This document shows, piece by piece, positions 62,898-64,000 of a DNA stretch of 64,000 bases; the first letter of the stretch is position 1; each line of letters begins with the position of its first letter. This DNA comes from Jeotgalibacillus sp. ET6 (GTDB lineage: Bacteria > Bacillota > Bacilli > Bacillales > Jeotgalibacillaceae): positions 186,001 through 250,000 of the forward strand of contig NZ_JARUIU010000004.1 in NCBI RefSeq assembly GCF_029667115.1, given 5' to 3'. The notes under the pieces were generated by a model that searched no databases, was not told where the DNA came from, and saw only the letters and a list, made by a program, of their open reading frames with translations. Both the position numbers and the translations under genes were made by a program.

Positions 62898-64000
62898 TTG
62901 GGTGGAAAAATACTCTTCACAGCTACTGTTGATTATCATTTTAAAGCGTTTCATCTTCCTTACATGCAGTGGTTTAAGGATCAGGGCTGGGAGGTTCATG
63001 TTGCAGCCAACGGCGGAATCACCTTGCCGGCAGTTGACCGCAAGTATACGATTCCAATTCAGCGTTCCCCCTTCTCTCCGAAAAATATTGAAGCTTATGT
63101 AAAGCTTAAGCGGATTTTAGAGGAGGAAAAGTACGATATCGTTCACTGTCATACTCCGGTAGGAGGGCTTCTCACCAGACTGGCGGCTAAAGATTCACGT
63201 AAAAAAGGAACGAAAATTATCTATACTGCACATGGATTTCACTTTTATAAAGGGGCCCCCCTTAAGAACTGGCTGATCTATTATCCAATAGAAAAATCCA
63301 TGCTGCGCTACACAGATTGTTTAATAACAATTAATCAGGAAGATTATCGATTAGCAAAAGAACGTTTTTACATGATTCATATTGAACATGTTCATGGAGT
63401 AGGAGTAGATACAACTAAATTTATCTCTCTTGAAAAAAGTGAGAAGGTAAAGCTGAAAAAATCACTGGGCTATCAGCCTGATGATTTTTTATTATTTTAT
63501 GCAGCTGAATTTAATCAAAATAAGAATCAGCAATTTCTGCTTCATGCGCTAAGTGTCTTAAACCAGGATTGGGGAAATGTTAAACTGCTGCTGGCAGGAG
63601 AAGGGCCCCTGCTCGAAACATGTAAATCCCAGGCAGAGAAGCTGGGCATTCGTGAACATGTCCGTTTCTTAGGTTTCCAGGAAAATATTCAAACGTGGAC
63701 ACAGGCGAGTGACGCAGCTGTGGCTTCGAGTTTCAGAGAAGGTCTGCCGGTAAATGTAATGGAATCAATGGCATGCGGTCTCCCGGTGGTAGCAGTGGAA
63801 AACCGGGGGCATAGGGAACTCGTTCAAAATGATAAAACCGGCTGGACAGTTGCTCCCGGTGACATTCACACATTTTGCAGCAAACTTACCTTTCTCATGA
63901 AGCAAGTGGAGGCAAGAGAAGAGCTCGGGGCTAATGGAAGACAATTAGTAATGAGCACATACAGTACAGATAAAGTGCTGGGAGAAAAAAGATTGATTTA
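62898..64000 (+). CDS. EPS glycosyltransferase family 4 (EpsD-like), C-terminus cut by window
   Basis: A GT4 glycosyltransferase of at least 367 residues that runs off the right edge; no stop codon occurs in the window. It begins at TTG 62898 behind AAGGGGGG with KILFTATVDYHFKAFHLPY, matching the EpsD start pattern. VHCHTPVGGLLTRLA, YTAHGFHF, GVGVDTTKF, AAEFNQNKNQQFLLHAL and SFREGLPVNVMESMACGLPVVA are the donor-site segments (the ExxE motif lies in EGLPVNVME). EpsD is about 380 residues, so only the last few are missing. Confidence 0.9.
   Translation, partial: MGGKILFTATVDYHFKAFHLPYMQWFKDQGWEVHVAANGGITLPAVDRKYTIPIQRSPFSPKNIEAYVKLKRILEEEKYDIVHCHTPVGGLLTRLAAKDSRKKGTKIIYTAHGFHFYKGAPLKNWLIYYPIEKSMLRYTDCLITINQEDYRLAKERFYMIHIEHVHGVGVDTTKFISLEKSEKVKLKKSLGYQPDDFLLFYAAEFNQNKNQQFLLHALSVLNQDWGNVKLLLAGEGPLLETCKSQAEKLGIREHVRFLGFQENIQTWTQASDAAVASSFREGLPVNVMESMACGLPVVAVENRGHRELVQNDKTGWTVAPGDIHTFCSKLTFLMKQVEAREELGANGRQLVMSTYSTDKVLGEKRLI

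Noticed and set aside
1-64000. CRISPR arrays, tRNA or rRNA genes, insertion sequences with transposase
   Set aside because: No regularly spaced direct repeats with unique spacers, no cloverleaf or rRNA sequence, and no transposase reading frame was seen; the iteron array at 42079 is far too tightly spaced for CRISPR.

Overview
The window looks like a stretch of chromosome from a low-to-moderate GC Gram-positive of the order Bacillales, most likely Bacillaceae or a close relative. The evidence is strong GGAGG-type ribosome binding sites, frequent TTG/GTG starts, a Bacillus-type gltA-gltB pair, an FMN riboswitch before ribU, TPP riboswitches in a thiW-tenA-thiD-thiM-thiE operon, a perfect CcpA cre site, and a Bacillus-style eps locus with SinR-like operators. 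No rRNA, tRNA, CRISPR array, integrase or transposase was seen.

Layout. 1-1559: truncated membrane protein, a short-chain dehydrogenase, a small conserved ORF. 1915-10529: a fatty-acid / acyl-CoA catabolic cluster (two acyl-CoA dehydrogenases, SDR, 3-hydroxyacyl-CoA dehydrogenase, thioesterase, phosphotransferase, quinone reductase) with its own TetR regulator and two matching operators; a ComB-like phosphatase sits in its middle. 10564-15413: a CitB-type two-component system divergent from a phosphonate-type ABC importer (phnDCE). 15468-27274: mixed metabolic and hypothetical genes (SDR, endonuclease I, methyltransferase, acyl-CoA ligase, HAD phosphatase, AIM24 protein, AlbA_2 protein, MDR, GDPD, glutathione peroxidase, lipoprotein). 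27507-33853: glutamate synthase. 33945-39797: M14-like peptidase, large catalase, DbpA helicase, STAS protein. 40052-41900: YIP1 protein and EamA exporter. 42079-44223: a complete plasmid-style actin partition cassette (centromere-like iterons, ParM, ParR-like protein, terminator). 44266-49818: pepT, ribU with FMN riboswitch, S9 peptidase, AAA ATPase. 49839-54496: VC0807-like protein and the thiamine operon with two TPP riboswitches of different mechanism. 54671-57212: betaine transporter and IolS-like reductase. 57335-64000: a SinR-box-controlled region with an unannotated 43-residue RiPP-precursor-like peptide, an acyltransferase-like gene, and the start of an exopolysaccharide operon (epsA, epsB, an EAR-like leader plus terminator, epsC, galU, epsD-like) running off the window.

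Four copies of a roughly 220-bp GC-rich palindromic repeat with terminal inverted repeats lie in the same orientation, each just downstream of a plus-strand gene.

Most notable for follow-up: (1) the chromosomal ParM/ParR/parC-like cassette, (2) the orphan RiPP-like peptide and acyltransferase behind SinR-like operators next to eps, (3) the paired TPP riboswitches, (4) the EAR-terminator leader before epsC, (5) the TetR operator pair, and (6) the dispersed repeat family.
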